The notes beneath the pieces were generated by a model that saw nothing but the letters and a program-made list of their open reading frames with translations, ran no database searches and was not told where the DNA came from. DNA of 64,000 nt from Crocinitomicaceae bacterium (GTDB taxonomy: Bacteria > Bacteroidota > Bacteroidia > Flavobacteriales_D > Crocinitomicaceae): the NCBI GenBank assembly GCA_029252405.1, contig JAQXBM010000021.1, positions 1 to 64,000 on the forward strand, given 5' to 3'. Below are positions 19,101 to 27,945 of the stretch, piece by piece; the first letter of the stretch is position 1, and each line of letters starts with the position of its first letter. Position numbers and translations under genes: made by a program.

Positions 19101-19186
19101 TGAGGAATTTGGGCAAATGAATTGGCGCTGATCACCAAAATAACAAGGAGTAAAGCTCCTCTCAGCAAGTTTAATTGTTGCGTCAT
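16157..19186 (-). CDS. Two-module periplasmic amidohydrolase, C-terminal module active
   Basis: 1009 residues, signal peptide MTQQLNLLRGALLLVILVISANSFA. Module 1 (about 35-430) has the amidohydrolase frame but SSD (98-100) where HxH is expected. A beta-rich linker covers about 440-570. Module 2 (about 575-980) has the metal motif EHSH (His635, His637), then His790 (ISCHSY), His816 (TFTHI) and NSDD at 868-871, the set expected for a metal-dependent amidohydrolase of the imidazolonepropionase type. Substrate unknown; Bacteroidota members are usually annotated only by fold. It forms an operon with the downstream degenerate paralogue. Confidence 0.86.
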   Translation of the reverse strand: MTQQLNLLRGALLLVILVISANSFAQIPQNGVSQSKAPYYALTNARIFVSPTETLEKATILIKGTTIEKVGKRVSIPKNAVEIDCEGLTIMPSFIELSSDIGVQKAVAKKGNGRPQLESLKPGSYYWNESIHPEIDASQGYAPNEKANKSYLDAGFGFAFTHQKDGVAQGQGALVSLAKSNLYKPTLNMGAGSYFSLSKGVSRQTYPSSQMGSIALLRQAFYDAQWYKSNEQTERNLSLEALNSQWDQASIFYTKDKWEILRAAKIAKEFDRSFAYVGSGDEYGITEELKALSSTIILPINFPKAYDVTDPYVARQIPLSDLKQWEMAAYNPSILVENGIPICITMEGHKTSKEFWAHLRKAVEHGLSSSEALKALTLNPAKLIGADDKIGSLESGKLASFTIYSSNPLEDASTEMIETWSLGERKIVKTYERPELAGKYSLLIGERRLPLKIDSKSPGKFSGSISPNGDEDSDSKIKVKLIVEQNDVTIQFGINDSIWKGSVNLRGKINHRLKIFEGDGMTPTGEWVKWHAVQTEKGKSVKDKEKKPFKTDSLAVAWFPNMAYGFDSIPESQPILFSNVTIWTNGIEGIVKKGFVLAENGKITYAGTRKPNTPRETIEIDGTGKHLTSGIIDEHSHIAISKGVNEGGQAISAEVSIGHVVHPDDINIYRQLSGGVTAAQLLHGSANPVGGQSALIKLKWGHTPEEMLIDDAPKFIKFALGENVKQSNWGSYATIRFPQTRMGVEQVYYDGFDRARAYQQEKASNPNYRVDLELEVLNEILNEERFISCHSYVQSEINMLMHVADSLGFRINTFTHILEGYKVADKMAAHGAGGSTFSDWWAYKYEVNDAIPYNAKMMHDQGVVVAINSDDAEMGRRLNQEAAKAVKYGGMDEEDAWKMVTLNPAKLLHLDNRMGSVEVGKDADLVLWTAHPLSIMAKVDYTVIDGVILFDSERDSELYQRNQAEKARIIAKMLNANAAGNKKDFVKKKKGHYHCNTIGEEGSTEENQH

Positions 19187-19226
19187 GCGGTGAAAATAAT
19201 AATTTGGCGTGAGATGGTGACCTTCT

Positions 19227-19259
19227 TTGTGTTTTCAACCTCCCAATTTCGTACTTTTG
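19227..19259 (+). promoter_or_regulatory. Promoter of the membrane protein-cytochrome c-hflX operon
   Basis: TTG (19227-19229), 22 bases, then TACTTTTG (19252-19259), an exact TAnnTTTG. It lies 50 bases before the first ATG of the operon. Confidence 0.65.
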
Positions 19260-19309
19260 CAGGGTGATTTTTAAACGGTAAGCACCTTGTACAACAAAAT
19301 TAGACAATT

Positions 19310-19762
19310 ATGAACGCACTGATTCACGCACATTCAGGATTACGATGGGTAGCACTTTTCTTATTGGTTTTCGCAATATTTAATGCCGCGAGATCTCAAT
19401 CATCGGGTAAATACAAGAAAAAGGACAAGATGATCAACTTGTTTGCAATGGTTATGTTGCATATTCAATTGTTGATTGGACTTGGCTTATACTTCATGTC
19501 AACAAAAGTTCAATTCGTTGAGGGTTGGATGTCAAGTGACGTCGCTGGTGGAATGTACCGATTCTACGGTTTGGAGCATTTATTAGGAATGGTTGTAGCG
19601 ATTGCAATTGTCACAATGGGAAGAAGCAAAGCAGAAAAGAAATTGAAGGGAACACGCGATAAACACCGTCGAATCTTGATTTCATACACGATCGGTTTAT
19701 TGATCATTCTTGCAATGATTCCTTGGCCGTTCCGCGAAGCATTGAGAGGAGCATGGTTCTAA
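19310..19762 (+). CDS. Four-helix integral membrane protein of unknown function
   Basis: 150 residues with about four hydrophobic segments: around 12-28, 44-62, 84-101 and 124-141. Several histidines face helix ends (HAHSGLRWVAL, MLHIQLLIGLGLYF, LEHLLGM), a pattern that could hold haem or quinone, though this is only suggestive. Positively charged loops (KYKKKDK, DKHRR) set the topology. It overlaps the next cytochrome c gene by 10 bases, which strengthens a respiratory or redox role. No named family is claimed. Confidence 0.75.
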   Translation: MNALIHAHSGLRWVALFLLVFAIFNAARSQSSGKYKKKDKMINLFAMVMLHIQLLIGLGLYFMSTKVQFVEGWMSSDVAGGMYRFYGLEHLLGMVVAIAIVTMGRSKAEKKLKGTRDKHRRILISYTIGLLIILAMIPWPFREALRGAWF

Positions 19763-20091
19763 AAATTGTAGTTTTTATTTCAGGGATGCTTTTGATTTCG
19801 TCGTGTACGCAGGGTGAAATCAGTACAGTAAAAAAGGATGATCCGAATGTTGAGGTTGATGGTCGTTTGCTGTACATAAATCAGTGCGCTTCCTGTCATG
19901 GGCCTAAAGGAAACTTAGGAAATTCTGGATCGAAAGATCTGTCCAAATCGAAATTGAACGAAGCGCAAGTATTGAAAATCATCAAGAAGGGGAAAGGCAC
20001 GATGCCGCCATTTGAATATTTATTGACGACAGATAAAGAGCGTGAAGCGGTAGTGCAATTCGTTATGTCATTGAGAAAAGAGGAGAATTAA
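19753..20091 (+). CDS. Monohaem cytochrome c lipoprotein
   Basis: 112 residues from the ATG at 19753; the in-frame ATG at 19723 would read into the upstream gene and precede the signal. Type II signal peptide with lipobox LISSC (Cys18), so the protein is lipid-anchored outside the inner membrane. The haem motif is C45-A-S-C48-H49, and the likely axial methionine is Met84 in GTMPPF. It belongs to class I c-type cytochromes. The gene overlaps the upstream membrane protein by 10 bases and shares TAATG with hflX. Confidence 0.9.
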   Translation: MVLKIVVFISGMLLISSCTQGEISTVKKDDPNVEVDGRLLYINQCASCHGPKGNLGNSGSKDLSKSKLNEAQVLKIIKKGKGTMPPFEYLLTTDKEREAVVQFVMSLRKEEN

Positions 20092-21287
20092 TGGGAGGAG
20101 GACACGTTCTTGTTGACGCCGTTGAGGAAAAATGTGTGTTGGTCGGAGTGATCACACAAGAAATAACCGAAACACAAGCAAAAGATTACATTGATGAACT
20201 GGCATTCCTTGCGGAAACAGCCGGCGCAACAACTGTGCAAACATTTCAGCAAAAAGTGCAAGTAGCCAATCCAAAGACCTATGTGGGAAAGGGAAAGTTG
20301 CAAGAGATTCGCGATTACGTAAAATCAAATGAGATTGATTTAGTCATTTTTGATGATGAATTGAGCCCTTCTCAATTGAGAAATATTGAGGCGTTTTTGG
20401 AACTCAAAGTACTCGACCGAAATAGTCTAATTCTAGATATTTTTGCAAGCCGAGCGAGAACAGCGCACGCGAAAACGCAAGTGGAGTTAGCACAACTGCA
20501 ATATGCTCTACCAAGATTGACGCGTTTATGGACACACCTTGACCGTCAAAAAGGTGGGATCGGAATGCGTGGGCCTGGGGAAACCGAGATTGAAACGGAT
20601 AGACGAATCATTAAGGATAAAATCTCTTTGCTTCAGAAGAAACTCAAAAACATTGATAAACAAAAGGCCGTTCAACGCGGTAACAGAGGCCAATTGGTTC
20701 GAGCAGCCCTCGTAGGATACACGAACGTTGGAAAAAGTACCATCATGAACATGATGGCTAAATCTGATGTTTTTGCTGAGAACAAACTCTTCGCAACCTT
20801 GGATACCACGGTTCGTAAAGTGGTTATCGAGAACTTGCCGTTTCTGATGGCAGACACCGTTGGATTCATTCGAAAGTTACCGCACCAGTTGGTTGAGTCA
20901 TTTAAATCGACGTTGGACGAGGTGCGTGAGGCAGATGTATTGATTCATGTATTAGACATCGCACATCCTAACTTTGAGGAACATTTCCAAGTGGTGAATG
21001 AAACGCTAAACGAACTAGGTGTTGGCGATAAACCAACGATAGTTGTCTTCAACAAAATGGATGCTTACCAATACGTAGAATTGGAAGAAGGAGAAATTCC
21101 AGACACTGATGCAAATCCATCATTGGAAGAATTGAGAAAAACATGGATGGCGAAATTGAATGACACGAAATGTGTGTTCATCTCAGCTCAGGACAAAGGA
21201 AACATTGACGAGTTTAAAAGTGTTGTTTACGACGAAGTGAAGCGCATCTTTCAAGTGCGTTATCCTTATCATAACTTTTTGTACTAA
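20091..21287 (+). CDS. hflX: Ribosome-associated GTPase HflX
   Basis: Translational GTPase that splits stalled or hibernating 70S ribosomes. 398 residues: the HflX N-terminal domain (about 15-180) with PKTYVGKGKLQEI and the GPGETEIETDRR signature at about 161-172, then the G domain with P-loop GYTNVGKST (209-217), ADTVGFIRKLP (G3) and VVFNKMD (G4). The start codon overlaps the cytochrome c stop (TAATG), so translation is coupled. A strong terminator follows. Confidence 0.95.
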   Translation: MGGGHVLVDAVEEKCVLVGVITQEITETQAKDYIDELAFLAETAGATTVQTFQQKVQVANPKTYVGKGKLQEIRDYVKSNEIDLVIFDDELSPSQLRNIEAFLELKVLDRNSLILDIFASRARTAHAKTQVELAQLQYALPRLTRLWTHLDRQKGGIGMRGPGETEIETDRRIIKDKISLLQKKLKNIDKQKAVQRGNRGQLVRAALVGYTNVGKSTIMNMMAKSDVFAENKLFATLDTTVRKVVIENLPFLMADTVGFIRKLPHQLVESFKSTLDEVREADVLIHVLDIAHPNFEEHFQVVNETLNELGVGDKPTIVVFNKMDAYQYVELEEGEIPDTDANPSLEELRKTWMAKLNDTKCVFISAQDKGNIDEFKSVVYDEVKRIFQVRYPYHNFLY

Positions 21288-21301
21288 CGTCTTAGTCACA
21301 A

Positions 21302-21333
21302 AAAAAGCGCTCACCATAAGGCAAGCGCTTTTT
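21302..21333. terminator. Bidirectional terminator after hflX
   Basis: AAAAAGCGCT (21302-21311) and AGCGCTTTTT (21324-21333) are perfect inverted arms with T-runs on both strands, between the convergent hflX and CHU_C-domain genes. Confidence 0.85.
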
Positions 21334-21349
21334 CAGTTTTATTAAAATC

Positions 21350-23575
21350 TTAAGGCTTATTTCCATCGACTAATTGAACGAAGCTATGTCCTTCAATTAG
21401 ATCTCCATTGATCGCCGTAACAACGTATTTTACGAAGTAAGTTCCATCTTGTGCAAAGTTCCCACCTTCTAAGAAGCCATTCCAAGCAGCTGTCAAACCA
21501 GTAGCTTCATACACGACATTCCCCCATCGGTTTAAGATGGTGAATTCAAGATCTTCCGCATTCTCAACAGAAATGAAGAAAATATCATTCTGATTATCTC
21601 CGTTTGGCGTAAATACATTCGGGACAGTAATAATTGGCTCTGGATAAAAACAGCTACCATCATCAACCACTGCGTTTGGATCATAGTTTTCAGCACTTGG
21701 ATCAGTACATCCACAAGCAGTAACTGTGATCGTTGTAGTCGCGTCACTTGGACAACCACCATCGTCGTATGCAGTCAATTGAATTGTTGTTGTACTCGTA
21801 AACGTTTGAGTTAGTGGCGCCGTACTTGTAGTTGAAAGAATGCTTCCTGTACCAAAATCCCATTCGTAGCTTGTCGTATTCTGACTTGTATTTGTAAAGG
21901 TAACTGTCAAAGGAGCACATCCTGATTGAGGCACAGCGTCGAATGATGCAACAGGTGGAGGAGTAACATCCACATAAACACTGTCACTTTCTTCACACAC
22001 GTTATCTGTAACAGTGAAGAAGTACCATCCCGGAGATAGATTTTCCCAAACGGTAGCGTCAATTGAATTCGGACTACCAGCTCCTGGACCTATCCATTCG
22101 TAAAGCGGCACTCCGGTTACACCCGAGGCCACAGCACTCACTGCTCCAGTCGCATTACAAGGAGCGGAAGGGATTGAAATCAATGTGTCAATTGCTAATG
22201 TTTGATTCAGCGTGACTGTTACTGTGTCTGTTATGGTATAACCACAGCCATCAGTCGCGGTGACGTAATACTCAACTGGGCCTAACAAGGATGCATTCAC
22301 ATAGGCGGAATCCGTTACGGAAGTGCTTCCTGTCCAACTATACGTATAAGGGGCAAATCCACCAGAGGCGGTTGCACCGACAAGCAATGAATCATCACCA
22401 CATAAAAGGATGGGGTCGTCTTCTGCAATATCCAAGAAGGGTTCATCAAAGATCCAGACTGTTCCGGTGGAAGTAATTGTATCGCCACACGAGTTAACGG
22501 TATAAGCTGTAATTATTACTGACTCACCTGGCTCAATAATTCCGTCGGCAATAGGATCAAGTGTAACGACCATTGTATCAACTCCAGGAAGGAAAGTGAT
22601 TGACGTACCCAAAGTAGTGTAGTCAGCTCCATCCGTCGCAGTTCCAGCGATATCGTAAGTCACAACCAAGGTATCCGTTGAATCTGTTCTAGAGAAGATG
22701 AAATCAGCAAATGTACATCCTTCATAAACGGCTGTATCACCTGAAACGGTTGCAACAGCAACATCTACGGCATCAGAAGAGAAACTGTTCCCTTCAAGGA
22801 ATACTCCTGTATCCAAAAAGTCATCTTGACAATCCGCTACGGCAAATTTAAAGTGATAAGTCTGTCCACATGTTACTTCAAACTCAATGGTCATTGGAAT
22901 CGTAAACCCATTGAATGAATGTGTCGCTGCAGTATTGTTGATGTAGTACGCTGCGTTCAATCCTGGGTGAATTGTAGAAATGGTTATCGGATCAGTAGTA
23001 CCTGGCACAAACGCTAAGTTTTCTGCTCCCATTGGGAATGCTGCTGGTGCTGCGAAAGGTCCAGCAAATCCAGGTCCACTAATGAAGAATCCAAAGGCAT
23101 CGTTAAACTGCGTGTTGATGTACGTTGTGTACTCCTCTGAAGCAAATACGAAGTTGAATTGTACCGAATCTCCAGTTGGAACGAAATCGAATTCCAAAAT
23201 GGCCGCGTCAAATGTTGTGTTAATTAATCCAGCCTGCGGATTGGAAGTTACCGATTGTGCAACGGTCAATAAATCAGGATCACCAGGATTTCCGAAAGTT
23301 CCAGTTGTCGGTTGGTTTGGAGGAACGATGTCAAGAATTGTTCCTGAAGACATGATAATTCCGTTCGGTAAACCAATGTTTGAAGCTGACCCATCAAAGG
23401 ATCCAATCTGATTTGTATTTCCAGTAAAACTAATGTTACTAACTGTTACACCAGCACCAATCAAGTTATCCACGATTTGAACAGGTGTAAGGGTATTATC
23501 TACAGTAATTTGAGATAATGCTGAGGTTCCGAAGAGCATAGAAACGATCGAAACCAAAAATATTCTTAGAGACAT
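21350..23575 (-). CDS. Large secreted adhesin-like protein with choice-of-anchor L and gliding-motility C-terminal domains
   Basis: 741 residues, signal peptide ending SALSQ. The N-terminal 30-260 region matches the choice-of-anchor L type (GLPNGIIMSSG, VFASEEYTTYIN, AFGFFISGPG, TCGQTYHFKFAVAD). A Calx-beta-like segment follows (DYTTLGTSITFLPG), then Ig-like repeats, a PKD domain (SYEWDFGTGS) near 570 and a short cysteine-containing EGF-like stretch (CTDPSAENYDPNAVVDDGSC). The end, VPNVFTPNGDNQNDIF to the C-terminus, is the gliding motility-associated (type B) T9SS sorting domain. Probably displayed on the cell surface. No clear promoter seen. Confidence 0.9.
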   Translation of the reverse strand: MSLRIFLVSIVSMLFGTSALSQITVDNTLTPVQIVDNLIGAGVTVSNISFTGNTNQIGSFDGSASNIGLPNGIIMSSGTILDIVPPNQPTTGTFGNPGDPDLLTVAQSVTSNPQAGLINTTFDAAILEFDFVPTGDSVQFNFVFASEEYTTYINTQFNDAFGFFISGPGFAGPFAAPAAFPMGAENLAFVPGTTDPITISTIHPGLNAAYYINNTAATHSFNGFTIPMTIEFEVTCGQTYHFKFAVADCQDDFLDTGVFLEGNSFSSDAVDVAVATVSGDTAVYEGCTFADFIFSRTDSTDTLVVTYDIAGTATDGADYTTLGTSITFLPGVDTMVVTLDPIADGIIEPGESVIITAYTVNSCGDTITSTGTVWIFDEPFLDIAEDDPILLCGDDSLLVGATASGGFAPYTYSWTGSTSVTDSAYVNASLLGPVEYYVTATDGCGYTITDTVTVTLNQTLAIDTLISIPSAPCNATGAVSAVASGVTGVPLYEWIGPGAGSPNSIDATVWENLSPGWYFFTVTDNVCEESDSVYVDVTPPPVASFDAVPQSGCAPLTVTFTNTSQNTTSYEWDFGTGSILSTTSTAPLTQTFTSTTTIQLTAYDDGGCPSDATTTITVTACGCTDPSAENYDPNAVVDDGSCFYPEPIITVPNVFTPNGDNQNDIFFISVENAEDLEFTILNRWGNVVYEATGLTAAWNGFLEGGNFAQDGTYFVKYVVTAINGDLIEGHSFVQLVDGNKP

Positions 23576-23706
23576 AGGATGAGTAATTTAATAGTTAGAC
23601 TCTGTAAGGTGATTATTGGTTGCACGAAAATCGAATAATCAATCCAAAAACCCTAATTATTTTAAGAAAATAACGACTTTTAGGGCACTCAATAAATAAA
23701 TAGAAG

Positions 23707-25095
23707 ATGGATAAGACACAAAATTATATTTCAGAGAACAAAGAGCGCTTTTTAGACGAGTTATTGGAACTTTTAAGAATTCCTTCAATTTCAGCTGATG
23801 CAGCTTATGCCGGTGACGTTCAAAAAACAGCGGAACACATTGCTGATAGTTTGAAAAAGGCGGGTGCTGAAAATGTAGAAGTGTGCCCAACTGCGGGTTA
23901 TCCTGTTGTTTATGGGGATAAAATGATCGATCCATCATTGCCAACGGTTTTGGTATATGGACATTACGATGTTCAACCTGCTGATCCAATTGATTTATGG
24001 ACGAGTCCGCCGTTTGAGCCGGTAGTGAAGAAAACAGATATTCACCCAGACGGTGCAATTTTCGCCAGAGGTGCCTGCGACGATAAAGGACAGATGTTCA
24101 TGCACGTGAAGGCCTTCGAAGCAATGGTTCAATCAGAAGAGCAGCCATGTAACATCAAGTTCATGATTGAAGGTGAGGAAGAGGTTGGTAGCGAGAACCT
24201 TGGCGTTTTTGTTAAAGAGAACAAGGAGCGCTTGAAAGCAGATGTTATTTTAGTTTCTGATACTGGAATGTTGGCGAACGACGTTCCATCTGTAACAACT
24301 GGATTGCGTGGATTGAGTTACGTTGAAGTTGAGGTAACAGGTCCAAATAGAGATTTACACTCAGGATTATATGGTGGTTGCGTAGCAAACCCAATCAATA
24401 TTTTAGCGAAGATGATTGCTTCATTGCACGATGAAAACAATCACATTACCATCCCAGGATTCTACGATAAAGTAGTTGAATTGTCTGATGAAGAGCGCGC
24501 AGAAATGGCGAAAGCACCTTTCAGTCATGAGGCGTACTGTAAAGCTTTGGATATGGAAGATGTTTACGGTGAAGCAGGATATTCGACTCCAGAAAGAGGT
24601 TCAATTCGTCCAACGTTGGATGTAAATGGAATTTGGGGAGGATACACTGGTGAAGGAGCAAAAACAGTAATCGCATCGAAAGCATACGCGAAAATTTCTA
24701 TGCGCTTGGTTCCGGATCAAGATCCAGTTGAAATCACGAACTTATTCTTAAATCACTTCGAATCAATTGCTCCAAAAGGGACAAAAGTAGTTGTGACTCC
24801 TCACCACGGAGGTGAGCCAGCGGTTACGCCAATCGATTCTATTGGGTACAAAGCAGCAAGCATGGCGTACGAGAAAACATTCGGTACAAAGCCAATTCCA
24901 GTGAGAAGTGGAGGCTCAATTCCAATCGTTGCAATGTTCGAAAAAGAACTTGGGTTGAAAACAATTTTGATGGGATTCGGATTGGACAGTGATGCCATTC
25001 ATTCACCTAATGAGCACTACGGTTTATTCAATTACTACCGTGGAATTGAAACTATTCCACATTTTTACGTTGCATTTAATGAACTGTCAAAGTAA
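23707..25095 (+). CDS. M20-family dipeptidase
   Basis: Cytoplasmic zinc peptidase of 462 residues related to carnosinase-like dipeptidases. Metal ligands: His86 in VYGHYDVQP with Asp88, Asp125 in GACDDKGQ, the general base pair Glu156/Glu157 in EGEEEVGSE, and a late histidine in DAIHSPNEHY. The dimerisation lid domain covers roughly residues 195-340 (GLRGLSYVEVEV). No signal peptide. It precedes a lipoprotein gene by 28 bases in the same direction. Confidence 0.92.
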   Translation: MDKTQNYISENKERFLDELLELLRIPSISADAAYAGDVQKTAEHIADSLKKAGAENVEVCPTAGYPVVYGDKMIDPSLPTVLVYGHYDVQPADPIDLWTSPPFEPVVKKTDIHPDGAIFARGACDDKGQMFMHVKAFEAMVQSEEQPCNIKFMIEGEEEVGSENLGVFVKENKERLKADVILVSDTGMLANDVPSVTTGLRGLSYVEVEVTGPNRDLHSGLYGGCVANPINILAKMIASLHDENNHITIPGFYDKVVELSDEERAEMAKAPFSHEAYCKALDMEDVYGEAGYSTPERGSIRPTLDVNGIWGGYTGEGAKTVIASKAYAKISMRLVPDQDPVEITNLFLNHFESIAPKGTKVVVTPHHGGEPAVTPIDSIGYKAASMAYEKTFGTKPIPVRSGGSIPIVAMFEKELGLKTILMGFGLDSDAIHSPNEHYGLFNYYRGIETIPHFYVAFNELSK

Positions 25096-25123
25096 TTGTA
25101 CAGTGACCATAAAAGAGTAGAGT

Positions 25124-25579
25124 ATGAAGTATATCGTAGCGATTGGGTTAGTAGTTAGTTTATTGGCGTCTTGTACTTTTCACGAGCCAGAAATTCGTGG
25201 AGGAGAAACATTCAAGATGGAGAAAATGGAAGGGCAGGAAGTTCGCTTTACTGCTGGAGCCAAAGTTTACAATGGAAATTGGTTCGCCGTTAAAGTCAAA
25301 AAATCTACACTTGATCTCTACGTTGATGGAGAATACATGGGGAAAGTTCATCTTTTGAAAAAGGTAAAGATGAAAGCAAAGAAAGAGACAGATCTCCAAG
25401 CGAACTTCTTAGCGGAACTGGAAGGAAACGCCATGATGAAAGCACTTGGCTTGGCCATGAAGGGGGAAGTCGAAGTGCGAATGAAAGGGAAAATCAAAGG
25501 TGGCGTTTTTATCTTTTCGAAGAAATTGGATTTCGATGAAAAACGGAAGATTAACGGAAGTAGTTTGAGGGGGAAATAA
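25124..25579 (+). CDS. LEA14-like lipoprotein
   Basis: 151 residues with a type II signal peptide (VVSLLASC, acylated cysteine near residue 17). The mature part resembles the LEA type 2/WHy beta-sandwich seen in many Bacteroidota lipoproteins: strands GQEVRFTAGAKVYNGNWFAVKVKKSTLDLYV, VDGEYMGKVH, then alternating charged strands to MKGKIKGGVFIF. The function of this family in bacteria is not established; desiccation protection is a plant-side analogy only. Likely co-transcribed with the M20 peptidase. Confidence 0.7.
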   Translation: MKYIVAIGLVVSLLASCTFHEPEIRGGETFKMEKMEGQEVRFTAGAKVYNGNWFAVKVKKSTLDLYVDGEYMGKVHLLKKVKMKAKKETDLQANFLAELEGNAMMKALGLAMKGEVEVRMKGKIKGGVFIFSKKLDFDEKRKINGSSLRGK

Positions 25580-25662
25580 ATAAGAAAGCAGAATTAGTGA
25601 ATGCAGAAATTCCATTTTTGATCTCGCACTAAATTCTTAATTCAAATATTCTTAACGCTGCA

Positions 25663-27945
25663 TTAATCAAGATAAACCCGATGAATCCTAGGTGAAAAAT
25701 GCGTCATTACTTCGTAAGGAATCGTGTCCATTTTTTTCGCTAGTTCCTCAATCGTTTGGTGTTCACCAATGATTTCAACTTCGTCTTTTTCCTGAACGTC
25801 AATTCCTGAAACATCAACCATGATCATGTCCATGCAGACGTTTCCTACAGTTGGACAATACGTTCCATTGATGTAAACTCCGCCTTTTCCCTGACTTAGG
25901 TTTCTTCTGAATCCATCGGCATATCCAACAGGAATCACAGCGATTTTCATGTCTTTTTCAACAGCGAACGTTCTGCCGTAACCGACAGTTTCTGGTGCTT
26001 TGAGCTGTTTGACCTGTGATACTGAACTGAACCAGTTAATCGCAGGTTTCAGTTGTTTTACCGTCTCCAGATTCGATGAATGCCCGTACATTCCAATTCC
26101 CAATCGAACCATGTCGAATTGCGCTTTGGTGTAATTGGAAATCCCTTCTGAATTCAAAATGTGTCGAATCGGAGAGTTCGCTAATTCGTGCGTCAATTGC
26201 TTAGATAAATTCTCAAAACGATCAATTTGACCTTGCGTGAAATCTGAATCTTTAACATCAGCCTCAGCTAAATGAGAGTAAACACTTTTGACAAAGATTT
26301 CAGGTTGAGATTGTATCTTTTCAATTAATGAATTCAAATCCGACTCTCCAAAGCCGAGTCGATTCATCCCCGTTTCCAACTTAACGTGAACAGGATAATT
26401 TGATTCACCCATCAAAATCAATTGCTGTATAAATGATTCAAGTTGGCGTAGTGAGAAAATTGCCGGTTCTAGTTGATGTTCAATGCAACTTTCAAAGGAT
26501 TCTTCTTCACAGTTCATGACTAAAATCGGCAAAGTGACACCGTTTTCTCTCAGCTCGATTCCTTCGTTTGGATAAGCGACACCCAAGTAATTTACTCCCA
26601 GATGTTCTAAAAAATGTCCTACCTTCAAAGCACTTGAGCCATATGAAGATGCTTTCACCATGCACAACAACTTCGTTGAAGACTGCAATTTTGATTTGTA
26701 GAACGCAATGTTCTTGCGAATCGCTCCTAGGTCGATTTGAAGGTATGTTTGGTGCTGATGCAGTTTCAGTCGAGCCGCTAACTTTTCGAGTTCAGCAGCA
26801 CGATTTCCCTTGATCAAAATAGAAGCATTTGAAAGAGATGATTCTATTCCTGAATTTGCTTTGTAGAGGATGACTTCATCCACAGAAAACTCGTTGGCAA
26901 TAACGTGAACCCATGAAGGAATTTCCCTTTGGTCGTTCCCAAATCCAACGACTAAAATGCGTTTTTGTCCTTGTGAATTCGATAGTTGATATTCAAGTGC
27001 GTAACGCAGCGAGTCTTGGTCTAAATTGTACGCATCGTTGATGATGGAGGTATTTCGAACACCATCAAATGTTTCCAATCGCATGGAAAGTGATGTCAAT
27101 TCCGCCAAACCTTTTTGAATGGCTTGATTTGAAACACCGAGTTCTTTTGCCATTGAGACAGCCAAAGCAGCGTTAAGTCGTTTTATTTTATCTGATGAGT
27201 GGAATAAGCTCAACTCTTTTTCTAACAAACCAATATCTGGATCAATCCCTGAACCGTCGTTACTAGCCGAAAGTATTCCTGCTGGATAAAAAAAATGTTT
27301 TGTGTTCTCAAACAAAATCAACTTTTCGTTCAGGTGAGCTCCTTTCGATTCGAAATTGGATCGATGTGCATTTCCCAATCCTGTGAAGATTCCGTGCGTC
27401 GGTTGAATCATGTCAGCGAGAATTGACATATCGCCCGGTTCTGAAATTCCAGTTTCAATGATCGCTACTTCAGCCATTGAATTCATCTCAAGTAAAGATA
27501 GCGCAACTCCTAATCGCGAATTGTAACTCTTTGGACTACGGACGATTCGTAATTCCTGCGAAAGCAATTCAGCCAACCATTCCTTGACCGTCGTTTTCCC
27601 ATAACTTCCTGTAATTGCGACAACGGGATATTCGAATTGTGATCGATGAAATTTAGCCAATTGTTGGAGTGCTTCAAATGTATCTGAAACGACAATTTCA
27701 CTCGCGCCTTCCAATGAATCGGTGACGCCTTTTTCGGAAACAACAAAATGACGAACACCTTTCGAATACGCATCTTCAATGAAAGCATGACCGTCTCGAA
27801 ACGAACCATTCAACGCAAAAAACAACGAAGATTCTCCCGAATTAATTTTCCGTGTATCGTACGACACGTTCGTGATAACGAAATCCGAATGGGCTGTTTG
27901 CGAGAAAAGAGAAGAAATTCGACTGTATGCGTAATTCAGTTTCAA
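25663..27945 (-). CDS. murF-alr: Bifunctional MurF ligase-alanine racemase fusion
   Basis: One polypeptide for two wall-precursor steps: adding D-Ala-D-Ala to UDP-MurNAc-tripeptide and making D-alanine from L-alanine. Residues 1 to about 395 are MurF with the ATP loop GSYGKTT (113-119). Residues about 399-760 are the PLP racemase: YLQIDLGAIRKN, the PLP lysine Lys431 in MVKASSYG (usually VVKANAYG), and the tyrosine in VGYGRTF. The fusion is characteristic of Bacteroidota. At 760 residues it is somewhat shorter than the ~810-820 I would expect; the MurF middle domain looks compact. It overlaps tdk by four bases. Confidence 0.93.
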   Translation of the reverse strand: MKLNYAYSRISSLFSQTAHSDFVITNVSYDTRKINSGESSLFFALNGSFRDGHAFIEDAYSKGVRHFVVSEKGVTDSLEGASEIVVSDTFEALQQLAKFHRSQFEYPVVAITGSYGKTTVKEWLAELLSQELRIVRSPKSYNSRLGVALSLLEMNSMAEVAIIETGISEPGDMSILADMIQPTHGIFTGLGNAHRSNFESKGAHLNEKLILFENTKHFFYPAGILSASNDGSGIDPDIGLLEKELSLFHSSDKIKRLNAALAVSMAKELGVSNQAIQKGLAELTSLSMRLETFDGVRNTSIINDAYNLDQDSLRYALEYQLSNSQGQKRILVVGFGNDQREIPSWVHVIANEFSVDEVILYKANSGIESSLSNASILIKGNRAAELEKLAARLKLHQHQTYLQIDLGAIRKNIAFYKSKLQSSTKLLCMVKASSYGSSALKVGHFLEHLGVNYLGVAYPNEGIELRENGVTLPILVMNCEEESFESCIEHQLEPAIFSLRQLESFIQQLILMGESNYPVHVKLETGMNRLGFGESDLNSLIEKIQSQPEIFVKSVYSHLAEADVKDSDFTQGQIDRFENLSKQLTHELANSPIRHILNSEGISNYTKAQFDMVRLGIGMYGHSSNLETVKQLKPAINWFSSVSQVKQLKAPETVGYGRTFAVEKDMKIAVIPVGYADGFRRNLSQGKGGVYINGTYCPTVGNVCMDMIMVDVSGIDVQEKDEVEIIGEHQTIEELAKKMDTIPYEVMTHFSPRIHRVYLD

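Noticed and set aside
22980-23411. 143-codon ORF on the plus strand
   Set aside because: Lies opposite the choice-of-anchor L gene, in antisense; no start context, no protein-like domain and it shares the complementary codon pattern.
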